64,000 bases of DNA from Limnoperna fortunei (Eukaryota > Mollusca > Bivalvia > Mytilida > Modiolidae), in contig OX104113.1 of assembly GCA_944474755.1 (NCBI GenBank), positions 48,127,644-48,191,643 of the forward strand, read 5' to 3'. Below the pieces are notes generated by a model. That model was not told the origin of the DNA. It searched no databases and worked only from the letters and a program-made list of their open reading frames with translations. Every line of letters begins with the position of its first letter. The stretch's first letter is position 1. Made by a program: the position numbers and the translations under genes. Positions 21,640 to 33,135 of this stretch are shown piece by piece.

Positions 21640-22447
21640 AGAAATCACTGTTGTTCATGAAACAATTATTCACACAATAACTTGCTAGTTTTTACAATCT
21701 TGATGATACATGTATCTGTTAACAATTGTGTTGCAAATTTGCTTTCAAGTTAAGCTTTCTTTAACAAAAAAAACCAAGTATTGTATTGAAATCGCATTGT
21801 CTATGCATTACATATACTAACAAATATGACAAGATATTATTTGTTTCTCCTTTTAAAAGGACAGAGGTATTGGAGAGTCGTATGGCATTAAACCAAAATG
21901 TGTTTACAATTCCACAATACAATAATCTTTCATCACAGACAGGTATCTTTAACGGTTCGCATCTTTTGCATTTTGAATGATCATTAAAAATGGACGTAAA
22001 ATCACCCTTTTCGAATCTAAAAAATAATTAGCATATATTTATATAGTCTGAAATCATAAAACTCTGAGTCTTCTTAGTTTTATTAGTATTGGTTACTGCA
22101 AACTTATTGAAATATCAATTATATATGTAGATGCTTTTATTTGGGTTGTAATAACGTATAAGATATAAAATTGCTTTAAGTAACATGTGAATTCCTACAA
22201 TATTTTTGATTGTCAATTTTGTTACTTCAACACCTGCGAAGATGTTTATGTCTAATTAGCGTCCATACAACGTACAATAACTATATCGGGAGGTTAATTG
22301 TGACTGATAGATGATTTCTGTGGATAAGATTATCAAAACTAATTTTGTGTTCGAATTTTCCTGATAATATAACTGTCTATCACGTTATTAAATTTGTCAA
22401 TATTGTAAAAGTTTATTGTTTCAAATTATGCGACATAAAAAATATAT
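21640..22447. other. AT-rich stretch, nothing recognised
   Basis: No feature recognised beyond short chance frames. Confidence 0.5.
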
Positions 22448-22690
22448 TCGATTGATTAGATGTTTGTTTTACATTCAGATAGCAGTATTTCAGCTTTATG
22501 CAAGACAAGAACCAGTTAACAAACAATAAACCAATTCGCAAAGGTTTGACAAAGGCGTGGCACTCTCCAAACACGTTTGCTACTGCGGTCCGCACTCAGT
22601 ATTATGACCTGAAAACCCACAAAATAAGAGGGCATCCCCTGTCCGCAACCTGGGGGACGAGCTTGGCAGCGATGGGAAAGATCATACAAT
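22448..22690 (-). mobile_element. SINE-A, internally deleted
   Basis: Tail gattgattagatgtttg with ttcagctttatgcaagacaa, then a jump to the body aaggcgtggcactctccaaa and the head gtccgcaacctgggggacg. The middle third (the gggatggg and gttttgggta segments) is missing. Opposed frames 22,498-22,692 and 22,516-22,710 lie in it and are not genes. Confidence 0.75.
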
Positions 22691-23424
22691 AAGCTGTAAA
22701 TAAATAGCATGTATATAAATAATACTGTAACTTTCTACAATGTTGATTATCTTTCTATTTTGTTACATTTCAAATCGGAACATCATGATATGCTATGATA
22801 CAATTTTCTCTGGAAATTTTAGCTTACTCTAAGCTAAATTTATTTAAGAACTGTTAATTTTTAATTTTAATTTATTATAACAATGATTTTATGTTCAAAT
22901 GTAGGAATTATCTGTAACAAGAAAAATGCGAAATATTCGAATCAATGTTACATAACTCCTAAAGTGATTAGAATTTTTAGGACATTCAACATAAATTTTA
23001 TTCGCATTATGTTATCTTGATCATTGCTCACATGAGACATTGACTGAATGATTAAACCATTAAATACCGAGGCAAACGTAATCACTTACGTGTAAGTCGA
23101 GGTTTATATAAGTCGTTGTATTTAATATTCCCTATTTAGGACAGGAAGCATTTTCCTTTTATTTCTAAATGAAATATTATAAAATAAATGACCAAGAACG
23201 GTATTTAACAAGTAATCGAATAATATTTGCAATGTGGTCAAATGATGTGCTTATGACGAATACAGTCTACGTTGTTACTCGTCTTTCCAACTTTACTTAT
23301 GAAATGTGTTTACCATTTGGTTGACTGCGCTGGGGCGTAGCTAAAATACCAAGTTATTTTATACGAAATAAACGACGTTGGCGAGCTATTTAGTATTTAA
23401 AAGAAATTAAAATATTTAATATTT
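22691..23424. other. AT-rich stretch, nothing recognised
   Basis: No feature recognised. Confidence 0.5.
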
Positions 23425-24545
23425 ATACATAACTGTAGTTGACGTTTGATATATTTCTGTTATTCCGTGATAACTTACCTTATGAGGAAATCCTGAACAT
23501 ATAGAGTACCATCAACACTATGAAGACTTGAGCAAGAGCATAAATTTTAATGTAAAATACATTTTCTGATAACTACTACCTTGTGGGACAACCATTTCTT
23601 CCGGGATGATACGATTTTGTCTGTAGTGTTAACTGGCAGTCTTGCATCGTCCTTTTTATCATTAGGTCATGTGATTCTTGTTTGCGTTTTAGCTATTTCG
23701 TCACACTGGCATATGAAGTTGCAAGTGAAGAGGAATTACTTGAAAAATATAACGGAGAACGAGCATCTGTATTTGTGATATTTTAGGTTTCCAATTTTTT
23801 ATGTCCTTTTTTTCAAAGTTGGCAGTCTTTCGACAAAACGTGTCAGCTTTACAACAATTGAAACACCTTGGAGTTTTAGTGCAAGTAAAGCCCAATGCAC
23901 TGCCTATGAACATTTAAACAAGACATATCGGTGTACTTTTGACGTATCCAAATCTGACCTTTAAAGCCGTGATTAGGAATCTATTCGCTGTCTTTACATT
24001 GTAGACATATCTTGACTGACAATGGGAGTTCAAACTGAATTGTTTCAAGTTTTACTTGAACACGTAGCCTAGTTGTTAAAGAAATGATCAGACGATTACA
24101 AAACCAGGCCCATCTTGCATCCAGTTTAAATTGAAGGGCCAAAGTGGTGTGCTTCAACCACCAGGATCCTGTCCTCCACGAACGCGGGGAGCAACGCACG
24201 GTAAGCGTGTCGCTTCTATAAAGCTGAGGAAGCTTTTGTCCTAACAACACTGCAATCTTTGCAAATCAAGTATGGAAGCAGTCAACCAAATAGTAAACAC
24301 ATTTCATGGGTAAAGTTGAAAAGACGAGTAACAAATAGGATTGCTAAAGTGAGAAGGATTAAAAAAAAACGAAACATGCCACGCCGATTTATTCAGTTTG
24401 GGATAACTCGACTTCACTCTAGTTTCTTATCAAGACCATTTATTCGGCCTATTGAGATCCCGTCCTATAACCGACACAAGTCGCAACACACTGCAAGACT
24501 ATATAAAAGCTGAAGGATTACTCTTTAACGCCCCGGGTCCCATAT
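23425..24545 (-). mobile_element. LINE copy 3, deleted and diverged
   Basis: Same element as copies 1 and 2, same orientation. From low to high coordinate: RT pieces (23,425-23,590, with the YxDD region reading LYVQDFLI, the first catalytic Asp of the box replaced by Gln), then directly ORF1 C-terminal sequence (from about 23,600), ORF1 zinc-knuckle region (about 23,820-23,960, including CTKTPRCFNCCKADTFCRK) and the 5' region, ending at ccccgggtccca (about 24,530) as in the other copies. Endonuclease, most of RT, RNase H and 3' tail are absent. Frames 23,581-24,513 are by-products. Confidence 0.8.
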
Positions 24546-25364
24546 AAGGTCTATATAGATGGCTCGATGATGGTAGCACACGTGAAACTAAGTCACACGA
24601 CTTCACATACCTACAAAAATACTCTGGTTCTTAAACAAAACTTTAACGGTTATATTTAACCCTCAATTAAAAAATAAGTGTCATTTTTAGTCCTTTTTCT
24701 CTATTACAGTATAAATAATGAGAAAAAATAAAACATGTATTGAAGACACCTTAAGAAAATTAAATCTAAATATCTTTGGAATCAAATTATGAAATACCAT
24801 TTTACTCCAGTATGTTTGACCTATCTTTTGCGACCTAGCCAAAAATGGGACAAACAGTGCGATCCAACTGTTTTGAGTGTTGTTTGAAGGTTGGTTTTAT
24901 ATTTTATTTTAGCTTAAAAATTAGTTTCTTCAAATTAAATAAACGCTCATTTTATCTTTTTATACCAAACATGTAATATCATCAAGAATATCGTTATTTT
25001 TAAACTCAAATGTTTACGCTACAGTCCTGTTTAAATACAGTCTTATATTTGTTTCAATTGAACAGTTTTACCAAGAATTGATTAGATATTAACGGTTCTT
25101 TTTCTATTGAGGCAATTTATGATTTCATTTTTATTACATTTTGAGCTGATGACTTAGTACTAACAAGATTATTGGTACATAACTTAGTTACATTTCAATA
25201 TGTAACATCGGCAAATAGAACCTGAAATGAATACAAAGAACACTATTTAAAATGAAATGTTATTCCGGAATCGAGTTTTGTGCTACTTCAACTTGTCAAA
25301 CGAAAATATAAAATGCCAGGAGATAATAAAAATTGGAAATCAACAAGGAACACAAACCAATCAA
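24546..25364. other. AT-rich stretch, nothing recognised
   Basis: No feature recognised. Confidence 0.5.
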
Positions 25365-25612
25365 CTACGGACCACACTCCTTGCACGATAAAGATCCCTT
25401 CTGTAGTTTCGATAATATTTGGATCGTTGTAGCCTCTACTAAAGGCTAAATTTTATGCCCTTCCCATACCCTATACTTGTTCAGTGGCCTTAAAAATTGT
25501 TGTCCTTTGGTCCAACTTTCCAGAATTTATTTATTGTTTTGTCACTTGTTCTCGTCCTGAATATAGCTAGAATATTGCTTGTTGCACGTAAAGCAAACAT
25601 CCAATCAATCAA
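25365..25612 (+). mobile_element. SINE-A, 5'-truncated
   Basis: Starts in the body at ctacggaccacactccttgc and runs through aaaggctaaattttatgccc to the tail cgtcctgaatatagctagaa and a caatcaatcaat repeat. Confidence 0.85.
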
Positions 25613-27660
25613 TATTAAAGAATACTAATTAAGTGTAATTACAAAACCGATCATTGCAGGAATTAATCTGCTAAAAAATCTTTTTATACATTAACCTCCA
25701 GCAACTTAAAAAAACTTCCGTAGCTTGAATTTTTATGTCCGACTTGACACTTTTCCCAATTCACTTGCAAATAAATTATACATAAAAATAGATTTTATCA
25801 TTCTGCAGTACACAAATTATAGCCTTAAAAAATAAGGAAGTAATCATTACTGAAATATTTTAAGACGGCTAATAATGAACGACTTATAAAGTCTGGAATT
25901 TTCGCGTTCTCATTAACCTATGTAGTCGGGGTTTTTTTTAATTCCAGAAGCACGTATAATTGTCTACGATAAATATTTATACGAAGTAAATGACTGTCGT
26001 GATGTTTACTGATTGAGCAAGAACATTAGGTTTCCTAAAAAACGTTAATGAAACGAAACACAATAATTCAGGCAATACCGCTCAATTTTTAGTTTAATTA
26101 ATCTAAAATCTGAAATTTTGTAATCAATTGACATTAGTCGTAATCAATTTATAAAGAATTGTATTACATTCGCATCCAACCGTTTTTCTTGTTTGTAATT
26201 CGTTCAGTATTAATTTTAGCTTCAAATTAGTTGTTCAGTATTAGATAAAAGCAATATTGTTATTTGTAAACTCAAGTATGTATTCAACAAATATTTTCTT
26301 CAATTCAATATTGGAATCAGTAATTCAGTAATTGCTTACATGATTGATTATTATTATTTTTGTTACTCCAAATACCTCTATGCTTTAGAGACTATTTAAC
26401 TAGTGGGAAGAAAATGGCAGAAAAACAGATTGAGTAGAGAAGTATATTCTTATGAAATATGATACAAACTCCGTCTTCTTGCTTTATAACAAATCAACAC
26501 CAGGTTTGAGACATGATATTCAGATTAAAGTTATACTATAATCATTTTTCTATATGTTTTTCAGAGATATAATTTTGCATTTGTTTTAAATAATTTGAAT
26601 GTAAGGCTTTCTTTGGTTTGTTTTTTTTAATATATTTTTGTTTAGTTGTTCAGTTATTATATATATTTTGTTAATGCATGTTTACATATTTCGTTATCGG
26701 TATATTGAATGCAGCCTTGTTGTGCCCATATGTACTTGAGAATTTAATTCAACAAGACCAACAAGAAACATAAGCTTTGATCTCATATACTAGTTGTCTA
26801 CTTTGAGGGACTTGTTTTTATGTATGTCTTCTCTCAAGTAAGCAATGTATTAAAACTAAAAAGACAATATCGTATTTTCTTAAAACTGTACAGTACCAAA
26901 AAGTGCATCAGAACTGTATAGTTAGATATGCTTCAGGTTTGTCACATTACAAGGAGTAACCTCTCACAAGTGACATTAAAACTTAAATGTGCGCTTAAAT
27001 ATGTAATCAGTGCTGTTTACATTAAGACCTCTCCATAAAAATCTGTTGTTTTTCATAAAAGTACCTTGTGTACATAACAATTAAAAGTTGTTATATATGT
27101 ATAATAATCATTTTTTCATGAACAGTACATGCAAATATAAACTTTGACTGCACACTTTGTTAATTGATTTAATGTTAGCTGTATGTCGAATAAGCAACGT
27201 TTTAGCTGTACTATTTAAGAGAACAAGCAATAAATCCGCAGGGAAAGTTAAAGACCAATGGAATGCGCAGTGCAGTTTTGTGGGTCCAGTACTTGATACC
27301 TTTCCAGTATGTACAGGTTTTAATTTTTCTATTAGATGTCAACATATTTGATGCGTGTGTTCGAAAGATATATGTAACACAAATATGGAACTAACCTGAA
27401 TGCTATTTTACTTTTACTTTTTCCTTATCATTGTTTCATGTATTAGTTTTCTCGCAATATTGCCGGTAATTTTAATTTATTTTTATGACCAAGATTTCAA
27501 ATTTAATGTACAATGTAAGGAGTGTAACAGGTATTTATTCCTGGTGATAAAGAAGGATATTGCCCTGAGCCTCCGCCAGATAAATGCTGACATTTAATTT
27601 AAAGCTCTTTTTTTAAAACAAGTACATTTGCAGTGTGACTGCATTAACAGCTATCATAGT
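25613..27660. other. Unassigned AT-rich DNA
   Basis: No repeat family or domain recognised. A 64-codon plus-strand frame at 27,157-27,351 lies upstream of the exon-like blocks at 27.7 kb, but it shows no recognisable domain. Confidence 0.4.
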
Positions 27661-27664
27661 TTTG

Positions 27665-27995
27665 TGGTATATTTATTTTAGGCATCAAGCATACACAGAA
27701 ACCAAAATTTGCAGGATGACCCCATTACTTTACCAGAACAGTTGCCTGGCCAGCTTCTGGGTTTAAACAAATAATTGCTACCCATAAAATTGCACTGCCA
27801 AAGATAACCAGGGAACAGATTTCAAGCATACGACAGAAACAACAATTTTCAGGATGACCCCATTGCTTTACTAGAATCATTAATAGTTGACAGGCCAGCT
27901 TCTGGGTTAAAACAAATAATTGCTACCCATAAAACTGAACTGCCAAAGATAACCAGGGAACAGATGGAAGAGAACTTCTTGCATCGATAAGGAGG
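27665..27995 (+). pseudogene. Tandemly duplicated exon-like block
   Basis: Two units of about 155 bp (about 27,680-27,830 and 27,826-27,985) share aggatgaccccatt, gccagcttctgggtt and aacaaataattgctacccat. The second reads through as QDDPIALLESLIVDRPASGL, then KQIIATHKTELPKITREQME, about 55 codons without a stop. The first copy carries an in-frame stop and a deletion. I do not recognise the protein. Its strand agrees with the SWIM finger at 29.4 kb, so both could come from one gene or mobile-element gene. Confidence 0.45.
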
Positions 27996-28035
27996 TATCT
28001 TCATGTTTAATTATTGGTTTTGTGTCATACTGCGA

Positions 28036-28441
28036 CTGATTGGATGTTTGTTTTACGCCCAGCGGGAAGTATTTCAGTAATAATCAGGACGAAAACAAGT
28101 TGACAAACAATTAATCAACTGGAAAAGGGGGAGGGATGGAACACAGAAAATACAATTTAGACTGCCACTGGAAAAGTATGGCGTTTTGGGTAGGAGAGGA
28201 AAATTAACCTTTTGCAGCGGCTACAACGAGCATACTTTTTTTCGAAATATACAAAAGGTGTTTTTATCGTGCAAGGAGCGTGGCAATCTGCGATCACGTT
28301 ACCCACTAATGTCCGCGGCCAGGCTTTGCATATAGAGACCTGACAACCAAACCAACGAGAGGGTCTCCCTTATCCATCACCCGGGGTCGTGCTAGGCTGC
28401 TGTGTGGGTCGAGCATTGGGAACCATCCCAGTATGATTCCA
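28036..28441 (-). mobile_element. SINE-A, full length
   Basis: Runs from the tail gattggatgtttgttttacg through aaaagtatggcgttttgggt and gcaaggagcgtggcaa to the head ending gtatgattccag. Both flanks carry gtgtcata (about 28,022 and 28,442), a plausible target-site duplication with imperfect extension. Confidence 0.85.
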
Positions 28442-29345
28442 GTGTCATAGCGTGACGTCACCATAACAGTAATATCTCACTAACTCAATAAAAGTACTAC
28501 ATTTTTTATTGTCCCAGTAATTCATTTAATTTTACGTCATTTTAAATTTGTTTATCAAATATAATCAGCTGTTTATTATTATTTTCACTCTTGATAACTA
28601 TTCAACTTGTGTGCTTTTTTGTCATCATCACCACGTTTATTTTATTTATTTATTTATTTTTTAAATTCCAAATAACGAAATTCATTGTGCATATATATAT
28701 ATATTTTATGAGTCACTATTTTCATTTTTTCCAAATAAAATAAAAAATAGAGTGGTATTACAATCTAAAATCATATAACCATTATCTACTTGTATATGGG
28801 ACAAGCAGTGTACAGGAGACATTAAGGCAATACAGAAAGGAGAATTAATGTTTGACAGCAGCAGAGTGCTAGCATGTTCCATATACTTATAATATGCCAT
28901 ATATTTAAAAGGCATTGTTGGAGGTGCAATTAGACAAAAGATTACAGAAAAAATTACTTTTGATTATAATTCCTGTAATACATTTGATCTAGATGGATAT
29001 TAGACATCTATGTTACCACAATTTCCTTTTTTGTCAAGTACTCATATTTATTTATGTTGGGCAGTGTGTGAAATTAGACGATAGTAAATTGTCTATGAAC
29101 ATTCATGCAGGTCTATGCAAAATCAAAGACATTTTTAATACACATTGCAGTCAAATCAGTTTAAAATTACTGCTGGACTACTGGTTATGTCATCTAACGA
29201 TGAGTCTTCGTCAGACAGTATTAATTAAATTTACTCAAATAAAAAAACCTGGATTGTATGGTAATGAGTTTGGTTTTTTGCAGCTTTCACATATTCCCAA
29301 TATGTTTATACTTTATGAAATAAACATTTTTTGCATAATATTATC
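28442..29345. other. AT-rich DNA with a (TA)n run
   Basis: (AT)n at about 28,689-28,705. A 121-codon plus-strand frame (28,993-29,358) ends next to the SWIM segment but has no recognisable domain, and its composition follows the AT-rich background. Confidence 0.4.
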
Positions 29346-29349
29346 AGGT

Positions 29350-29490
29350 TTCCTATAACTTCAAATTGAAGATACAGGTGATCCACTGAACTCGCATTGC
29401 GAGTGCCCAGCAGGAAGAGGACCCCGCGGTACATGTAAGCACCTTTCTGCAGTGCTTATTATGTTTCTAAAGATGACCTTTAAAACTTAG
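29350..29490 (+). pseudogene. SWIM zinc-finger fragment
   Basis: Reads QIEDTGDPLNSHCECPAGRG followed by PRGTCKHLSAVLIMF and soon a stop. The pattern CxC...CxH (C-E-C, then C-K-H nine residues later) is a complete set of SWIM zinc ligands. The SWIM fold binds DNA or protein and is frequent in transposase-derived and YqaJ-type recombinase genes of invertebrates; that is family knowledge, and the parent gene is not identified here. The stop after KMTFKT suggests a truncated exon or relic. Confidence 0.6.
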
Positions 29491-29639
29491 AATTCCTGGA
29501 CAGACAATTTAATGACGTTTCAAAAAGCAGTATATCATGGTAGGTACGTTAATGTTTGCATTTTAGTCCCTCGTCAGATTCACAAGAGAACTGTAGGTTG
29601 CACTGTGTGTCAGTCATTCACTAGAGTATAAATAATTAC

Positions 29640-30665
29640 AGAATAAGTTCAAATTATCTTACAATATACACCTGGAAAAAAGTTAAGCATCTCCCAATTA
29701 TTTTTGTTTATTGTAAATAAAGTTTAATTTTGATGATTTTGGTCAGTATTTATTCTTTAATGTATAATTTGTTTGTTTGTTTGAATGATGTTTTACGCCA
29801 CATTCAGCAATTTCATGACGTCCAGTTTTTATTGGGTAAGGAAGCCAGAGTATCCCGAGAGAACGCCCGACCTTCAGTAGGAAAACTGGCAATCATTGTC
29901 AATTAAGATTGGAGTCGAGTACACACTTCCCGCATCGAGACTCGAACCCGCAACCTCGTGTTAACAGACGATCAATAATAGACGAACGTCCTTAACCACT
30001 CGCCCACCGAGGCCCCTTAATGTACAATTAAAAGGATGTTGGCATGGTGCAGAGCAAGAAAAAATAAGAATCTGGCGAAGAATACACTGGTCAGATGAGA
30101 GTCGATTTTTTACTCCATGTAACTGATTGGCGAACCCGTTTATGGAGGCATAAAAAACAGCCTACACGCCAAGAAACATTGTTCCAACAGTGCCTTTTGG
30201 TGGGCTCAGTTATGTTTTTGGGCTCTATATCACATGATTGCAAACTGGATCTGGTAACAATAAATGGCAACCTTAATGGTGAAAAGTACACCCCGGACGT
30301 GCTTACAAATGTAGTTTTGAAAAACAACCCGTTAAAGTCGAGACCTGTTTTATGGATGACACGCTAGACCGCATCGTTCCAGGTCAGTAAAAGCATGTAT
30401 GGAAAACGAAGCTGTGACCACTCTTCAGTGGAATGCAATAAGTCCAGATCTCAACCCCAAAAAAGCATCTATGGGATCAGTTGGGTAGACGATTACAAGC
30501 TCTTGAACCTGCTCTACAGAACCTGCACCATTTAGAAGCTCTATTACATCGCGAATTGCGACAGATAACGCTTCAACGTTATGACGCCTTACTGGCAGTA
30601 TGCGACGCAGGGTTGCAGTAGACATTCATGCTAACGGTGGATATACCCGATATTGATTTTTCGAC
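29640..30665 (+). pseudogene. Tc1-like transposase relic (C-terminal half), split by a SINE-B
   Basis: Plus-strand fragments in order: IHWSDESRFF (from about 30,083), TRLWRHKKQPTR (about 30,132), SVMFLGSISHDCKLDLVTIN (from about 30,210) with NGNLNGEKYTPDVL, then RPVLWMTR / FMDDTLDRIV (about 30,340-30,375) at the second catalytic Asp, EAVTTLQWNAISPDLNPKKH (about 30,410-30,470), and WDQLGRRLQALEP. The third catalytic acidic residue (usually PDLNPIEH) is Lys here. Frameshifts and substitutions make it inactive. The N-terminal DNA-binding half and both TIRs are not recognised. A SINE-B (29,770-30,016) with a 13-bp duplication lies just upstream of the recognisable coding part. Confidence 0.8.
29770..30016 (-). 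mobile_element. SINE-B, full length, upstream in the Tc1-like relic
   Basis: Flanked by ttaatgtataatt (29,757-29,769) and ttaatgtacaatt (30,017-30,029), 12 of 13 identical. Head, core (gccagagtatcccgagag in the sense of the window) and gtttgtttgtttgaat tail are all present. Confidence 0.9.
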
Positions 30666-30744
30666 GGCTTATTATCAATTTGGTGTATATGATTGACGTT
30701 TTCAAGTGTGATTGGACAATTAAATTAAATTAAATGTGGTAGAA

Positions 30745-30885
30745 AGCTTACCAGAAAGGTACAGAAAGCGAGCAATTTCTGCAGCTGGAACACCCAAGAA
30801 TGTCTTTCCTCAGTTTGATGAACATCATCATGATGATCCTGAACCTGCACTTGATGCTGTTGAACACCATCAAAGGTGTAAATAA
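30745..30885 (+). pseudogene. Open coding-like block, unknown
   Basis: Reads VVESLPERYRKRAISAAGTP, then KNVFPQFDEHHHDDPEPALD, then AVEHHQRCK and a stop. Composition is protein-like rather than AT background. I cannot name a domain. It follows the Tc1-like relic and could be the next exon of the gene that holds the SWIM segment. Confidence 0.35.
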
Positions 30886-31009
30886 GGATTCACAAACGCA
30901 AAATTCATTAACACATTAGAATACAAAATTAAATTTTAAATGTGTAACTTGACAGATAGGTCTATGGAGACAACAGGTAGTCATGTTGATTTTTAATCAA
31001 TAACAAAGG

Positions 31010-31220
31010 CAGACCTTAATGATAAATGCGTCGCTTTACGCTTAGGCAAAGCCAAAAGATCCGGGAAGCGAGCAAAATGAACATTCTAGTTTCTACCATA
31101 AAAACACTTTAAAGAATGTTCGAGCAGCATTTAATCGACACATGAAAAATCTTAACAAACCAAGTGATATTGTACGTGATTTCCGAACAAACATTGTTAT
31201 TTTAAATGAACCTTGAATGA
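31010..31220 (+). pseudogene. Possible tyrosine-recombinase (DUF3504/crypton-like) N-terminal fragment
   Basis: The segment 31,107-31,213 reads TLKNVRAAFNRHMKNLNKPS followed by DIVRDFRTN, then a stop. The pattern LKxxRAAxNRHL is typical of the SAM-like N-terminal part of DUF3504/crypton-type recombinases in invertebrates, recalled by pattern and not searched. The 5' side (DKCVALRLGKAKRSGKRAK) is open in a different frame. Confidence 0.4.
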
Positions 31221-31225
31221 ATAAT

Positions 31226-31486
31226 TGTTTGTTTTGTTTGTTTGAATTATGTTTAACGCCATTTTCAGCAATGTTTCAGCTATATCATGGCGTCCAGTTT
31301 TTATTTCGAGAGGAAGCCGTAGTACCCGGAGAAAACCCCCGACCTGCAGTAGGAAAACTGGCAATCCTTGTCAATTAAGATTGTGGTCGAGTACACCCTG
31401 CTCGCAGTGAGAATCGAGCCCGCAATCTCAGTGTTGACAGACCACGTGATCAATAGTAGGCAAAATACCTTAACCACTTGGCCCCT
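31226..31486 (-). mobile_element. SINE-B, full length
   Basis: Perfect 12-bp duplication tgaatgaataat at 31,214-31,225 and 31,487-31,498. Tail gtttgtttgaattatgttta, core accccctg-free variant gccgtagtacccggagaaaa, head ending ccttaaccacttggcccc. One of the best preserved copies. Confidence 0.92.
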
Positions 31487-31498
31487 GAATGAATAATG

Positions 31499-31954
31499 AG
31501 AGCCTTACTTTAAATATTATTTTAGAAAATACATTGATTTTGGTGTTACGTTATCTTGTTAAACGAAAAAGGAAAAATGGCAAGAAATAATGAAAATCGT
31601 CAATAAATATCTAACAACAAAATTATTTCCACAATCAACTATATTGGAAAAAAGACACAAAAAAACAGACTGAAAATGAGATAAAGCTCGGGTTATATAG
31701 ACTGTTTTAATGTTTCCTTGAATTGCAATAGGAGGTACTGCGACTAATTCCAATAAATAGTTCTCACACTATATGGAGTCCAACTGTAGGAAAAGTCCTC
31801 AGTAAGTTGCGTGCTTCTACAGTAATGTGATTATTAAATACAGACGTGATTTATCATGGTACGGACTGTTACAATCAGAACCATTACAGTTATTTAAAAT
31901 TCTAACGTTTTTAAAATATTGAATATCATCTATTGATATTATAATTACACCGCA
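31499..31954. other. AT-rich stretch, nothing recognised
   Basis: No feature recognised. Confidence 0.5.
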
Positions 31955-32120
31955 ATTTTAATAGACCGAATGCAGCGATCAGTCCAAATCAATCCGAAAG
32001 ATCAGCCTAATTTTTCCAATTAATTAATGACAGGTGGTCGGATTAGGAACGATTTGACCGATGCTAATGAATTTTGGAACGCTTACGGATTGTTAAAAGT
32101 GTTCCAGTTTCAATCTAAAG
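31955..32120 (+). repeat. Palindromic 'gacggatt' repeat, copy 3
   Basis: Aligns with the 16.3-kb copy: gcgatcagtccaaatcaatc, aggaacgatttgaccgat, gaattttggaacgcttacgg, aaaagtgttccagtttcaat. More diverged and shorter. Confidence 0.65.
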
Positions 32121-33135
32121 TAGTGTACACAGAAGTCACTGCAAGAGGAATTTAATGAACATAACAGATTGTTCCATTAACTCTTCAGATTTTAAAGAAC
32201 TTGAATGTCTTTTATTTGTGTTTTGGCAAATAATTCCTTACGATCATACAAATATATTCACTTAACATAGCCGTATACAAGGAATTTGAGTATTTAATCT
32301 TGCGCATATGTGAAACAATGTGCAACTATTATCTGCATGGTACAATGATGATGTTGGTATAGATGTATATTAACAAACATATAAATCATTAAATTAAATA
32401 TATCTAAATATTATGGACGTTAAGCAGGTTAAATGTTATTTATTCTTTCATTTATTTATGCAAATCAGCTTATGCACTTCTCTACATTTTAAAATTAATT
32501 TGTACTTACCTACTTGTGTGTAACTGTGCAGAGGCAAGTCAAATATACACGTGTATCGTGTATTTCTAAGGCAGTACCCTTTCATATTTAGATAATAATG
32601 AAATAAATAATACGATAAATTATTGTCACCTTTTCATGTTAGCGTAGCAGAATAGATATTTCGTATTGCAGAGCCCATCACACACAGTATTCTCATAAAC
32701 AGAACATGTGCATCGGTAAGAAGAATCTGAACGCAAAATACTTTGTAGTGTCTTTACTAAATGTGTTCTTAACACGGATAAAAAATAATTTGGTTGATCT
32801 GAAACAATTTTATTTGAGTATTGAAACATGCATCCTTGGACATTTTGTTTGTATTAGATGAATTGACAACTCATCTTGAAGCTCTTAGATAGTACATGCA
32901 TCTATTACACTATATTTTTTGCTAAATTTTGTGTAGTTAAAATTTATATATATTCGGGTGGGATTTTTTTAAACATAAATTTTCTATTTTAGAACGTGCA
33001 AGCGTAGCAAGTAAAACAATCACTACTACAAAGCCACGTCACAGCAATAAGAACTTTCTTGAGTGGACGTGAAGACAAATATTTTGTATTTGTCTGCAAA
33101 AGGAAAAGCAGACGTCAAAAGTCACAGAGTGGCAA
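32121..33135. other. AT-rich stretch, nothing recognised
   Basis: A 67-codon minus-strand frame (32,626-32,829) has no recognisable domain. Confidence 0.4.

Noticed and set aside
28993..29358. 121-codon frame as a gene
   Set aside because: AT-background composition, no recognised domain and no Kozak or splice support, though it ends beside the SWIM fragment.
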